From Paenibacillus aurantius (lineage in GTDB: Bacteria; Bacillota; Bacilli; Paenibacillales; NBRC-103111): a stretch of DNA of 64,000 bases. Location: assembly GCF_032268605.1 (NCBI RefSeq), contig NZ_CP130318.1, forward strand, positions 6,239,771-6,303,770, given 5' to 3'. Position numbers and translations under genes: made by a program. Numbering within the stretch: the stretch's first letter is position 1; every line of letters starts with the position of its first letter. This document shows, one piece after another, positions 62,085 to 64,000 of the stretch. The notes under the pieces are model-generated. The model was given only the letters and a program-made list of their open reading frames with translations, did no database searches and was not told where the DNA came from.

Positions 62085-62819
62085 CTATTTTTTAGATGGA
62101 CGATAAATCAAGTAGGTTTGAACGACCGTAAACAAGTTGGTGTATACCCAGTAGAGCGGAAGGGCGGAAGCAAAGTTCATCGACATGACGAAAATCAGAA
62201 CAGGCAGCACGAACAGAAGGAAATTCATCTGCGGCATCTGATTGTTGGTATTCGTCGCCATCATTACCTTCTGCTGAAGGAACGTCGTGAAGGCGGCCAG
62301 CGCCGGCAGGATATAGAAATGATCCGGCTCCCCAAGCTTCAGCCACAGAAAATCGTGACCCGAAATGTTCGGGTTCCGCATAATGGAGTTATAGAGAGCA
62401 ATCAGTACGGGCATCTGGACGATAAGCGGGAAACAGCCGGCAAGCGGGTTCACCCCATGAGTTTGGAACAGCTTCATGGTTTCTTCCTGCTGCTTCTTCG
62501 GGTCGTCCTTGTACTTCTCCTTAAGCTTCTTCATTTCCGGCTGCAGGGCCTGCATCGCCTTCGAGCTCTTGTACTGCTTCAAGGTGAGCGGAAGAATGAG
62601 GAAGCGGACAATCAGGGTAACGGCAAGAATCGACAAGCCGTACTGCCCCCAGAACACTTTAGCGAACCAGTCCAACACATCCGAAAGAGGTCCTACAAAA
62701 TACCGGTCCCAAATTCCGCTTTCCCGGTTAATGGGATGAGATGCCGGATTGCTGCTGCAGCCTGCGAGCACAAGCATGAGAACGGCCAAAGGCCACAATT
62801 TATGTAAGCGCCGAATCAA
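62085..62819 (-). CDS. yidC: Membrane protein insertase YidC (SpoIIIJ type)
   Basis: A 244-residue insertase. The N-terminal signal ends in a lipobox LAGC, so it is a lipoprotein, followed by five membrane segments with VTLIVRFLILPLTLKQYKSS. It helps insert membrane proteins and in this position is the SpoIIIJ homologue needed in sporulation. It starts at TTG 62819 behind GGGAGG. Confidence 0.95.
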   Translation of the reverse strand: MIRRLHKLWPLAVLMLVLAGCSSNPASHPINRESGIWDRYFVGPLSDVLDWFAKVFWGQYGLSILAVTLIVRFLILPLTLKQYKSSKAMQALQPEMKKLKEKYKDDPKKQQEETMKLFQTHGVNPLAGCFPLIVQMPVLIALYNSIMRNPNISGHDFLWLKLGEPDHFYILPALAAFTTFLQQKVMMATNTNNQMPQMNFLLFVLPVLIFVMSMNFASALPLYWVYTNLFTVVQTYLIYRPSKK

Positions 62820-62912
62820 AATCAGTTTCCTCCCGTGTTCTAAACAAATTTAGGAAATCGTATACATGTCCAAATATACCATAATCGCCCCCACAAAGAA
62901 ACCGAAAGTCGG

Positions 62913-63275
62913 TCACCCTTTTGGGGAGGAGCTTTTGGCCGTCAGCATCGTCGCTTTTTTGAGCACGTGGAGCACGTTCTTCTCCATTTCGCTGTAATCG
63001 ATATCCGCTGCGGGCTTCCGGGCAATGAGGATAAAATCGAACCCGGAGGGGATCCGGTCCTTGTTCAAGCGGATGATTTCCTTCATCATCCGGCGAAGCC
63101 GGTTGCGGACGACGGCGTTGCCGAGCTTCTTGCTGACCGACACGCCGAGCCGGAAGGCCTCGATCTGAGGACGCGCCATATAATAAAGTACAAACTGCCG
63201 GTTGGCCATCGATTTGCCGTACCGGTATACTTTTTGGAAGTCTTCTTTTTTGGCCAATCGATTTTCTTTATGCAC
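62913..63275 (-). CDS. rnpA: Ribonuclease P protein component
   Basis: A 120-residue protein with the family RNR-motif in GNAVVRNRLRRMMKEIIRL and the N-terminal LAKKEDFQKVYRYGKS. It supports RNase P RNA in 5' tRNA processing. It lies between rpmH and yidC as usual. Confidence 0.97.
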   Translation of the reverse strand: MHKENRLAKKEDFQKVYRYGKSMANRQFVLYYMARPQIEAFRLGVSVSKKLGNAVVRNRLRRMMKEIIRLNKDRIPSGFDFILIARKPAADIDYSEMEKNVLHVLKKATMLTAKSSSPKG

Positions 63276-63361
63276 GGTACCTCTCCGTTCAACGAGATGA
63301 ACCTAAATAGGGCTATCACCAGCGTTGACATTTCTAATAGAAAATAACCGGGTCCATACGT

Positions 63362-63387
63362 TAAAAAAGACCACTTTGCAGTGGTCT
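63362..63387 (-). terminator. Hairpin between rpmH and rnpA
   Basis: On the minus strand GACCACT pairs with AGTGGTC and is followed by six T's. It probably reduces transcription from rpmH into rnpA. Confidence 0.75.
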
Positions 63388-63391
63388 CTTT

Positions 63392-63526
63392 TTATGCGGA
63401 TAGAACTTTTCTGCCTTTCAAACGGCGGGCTTGGAGGACTTTGCGTCCGTTCTTCGTGCTCATCCGCTTGCGGAAGCCGTGAACCTTCTTGCGCTTCCTA
63501 ACATTCGGTTTAAATGTTGGTCTCAT
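63392..63526 (-). CDS. rpmH: 50S ribosomal protein L34
   Basis: A 44-residue protein beginning [20 protein letters not shown], with [14 protein letters not shown] at the C-terminus. GGGAGG precedes the ATG at 63526. It is the minus-strand gene nearest the origin. Confidence 0.98.
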   Translation of the reverse strand: MRPTFKPNVRKRKKVHGFRKRMSTKNGRKVLQARRLKGRKVLSA

Positions 63527-64000
63527 CTATTTGCACCTCCCGAGGAATTCCACCTAAAAATACCTCCATCCATTAAATCATTTTCCCAGGCAAAAGTCAA
63601 CCGCCGATCCGGTCCCGCGAAGCCCTGTGCATAGCTTTCCACAGGCTGTGAAAAATCTGTCGAAATATGAACAAATTATAAACAATACTGACCCCTGTGA
63701 ATAAAAATAGCCAACAGCTTAATGAAATGTGTGGATAAAACCGATAAACTCGTTGAAAACCTACCTTCGTTTTGATATATTAATATTGTTTTCGGTTGTG
63801 GATAGATGAAAATACCCACTAACTTATTAACAGTCTGTGGATAACATTGTTAACAAATCCAAATTAGTGTGCAAAACGCCGCACTAATTCTTTTATTATT
63901 GTGGATAACAAGGCTTATCGGCAAAAACCTTTATAATTCGACGTGTCTGTTTATTCGGCGCCCTATCGTTGTTTATTTGTTGAAGGAGTGAAAATCTATA
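63527..64000. other. oriC: Replication origin region (oriC) with DnaA boxes, upstream of dnaA
   Basis: DnaA boxes of the form TGTGGATAA (TTATCCACA inverted) occur at 63730, 63836 and 63900, with a one-base variant at 63797 and a weak inverted one (CTTTCCACA) at 63635. AT-rich stretches lie between them. The window ends with a GAAGGAG ribosome site, so dnaA on the plus strand should begin within a few bases of the edge. No gene lies inside the region. Confidence 0.9.

Noticed and set aside
1..64000. CRISPR arrays
   Set aside because: No regularly spaced direct repeats with unique spacers were seen; the three 88-bp repeats are too few and too widely spaced.

Overview
The window comes from a Gram-positive endospore-former of the Paenibacillaceae (Paenibacillus or a close relative; family-level call). 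The right half reproduces the Bacillus-type origin-left block in order: rpmH, rnpA, yidC, jag, mnmE, mnmG, rsmG, noc, parA, parB, yyaC, rpsF-ssb-rpsR, gdpP, rplI, dnaB, purA, walRKHIJ, htrC and rlmH. Nearly all of it is on the minus strand. The last 470 bases hold DnaA boxes and stop just before the expected start of dnaA on the plus strand, so the right edge is oriC and the block is transcribed away from it.

The left part (about 1-26.3 kb) is accessory or loosely organised. It holds an edge-truncated GC-rich GNAT acetyltransferase, a MATE exporter, a beta/gamma-crystallin protein, a UMP-kinase paralogue behind an attenuator-like leader, bioB under a perfect BirA-type operator, a MraY paralogue, a 1597-residue secreted lamin-tail/metallophosphoesterase, DinB and WYL proteins, catalase, an MFS transporter and a short hybrid-cluster protein with an FNR-type site at -41.5. 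Two TetR/oxidoreductase modules with visible operators, a GIY-YIG protein and a double P-loop ATPase follow.

The most notable region is 26.3-30.26 kb. It is an AT-rich insert of about 3.9 kb at the 3' end of rlmH (orfX), the site used by staphylococcal SCC elements. A direct repeat that resembles SCC att sites lies at each end. The insert carries a frameshifted small XRE regulator with its own palindromic operator, then an AAA ATPase and a subtilase that together look like an IetAS anti-phage system. No ccr recombinase is present, so it looks like a small non-autonomous SCC-like defence cassette.

From 30.2 kb to the end lie core genes: ribosome methylation, cell-wall stress signalling (WalRK with WalH, WalI, WalJ and HtrC), a LysM-G5-M23 endopeptidase, purine synthesis under two PurR boxes, replication, c-di-AMP hydrolysis, ribosomal proteins with an S6:S18-type leader, a tRNA-Ser, chromosome segregation with two parS sites, and tRNA modification. 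An uncharacterised family of about 88-bp intergenic repeats occurs around noc and parA.
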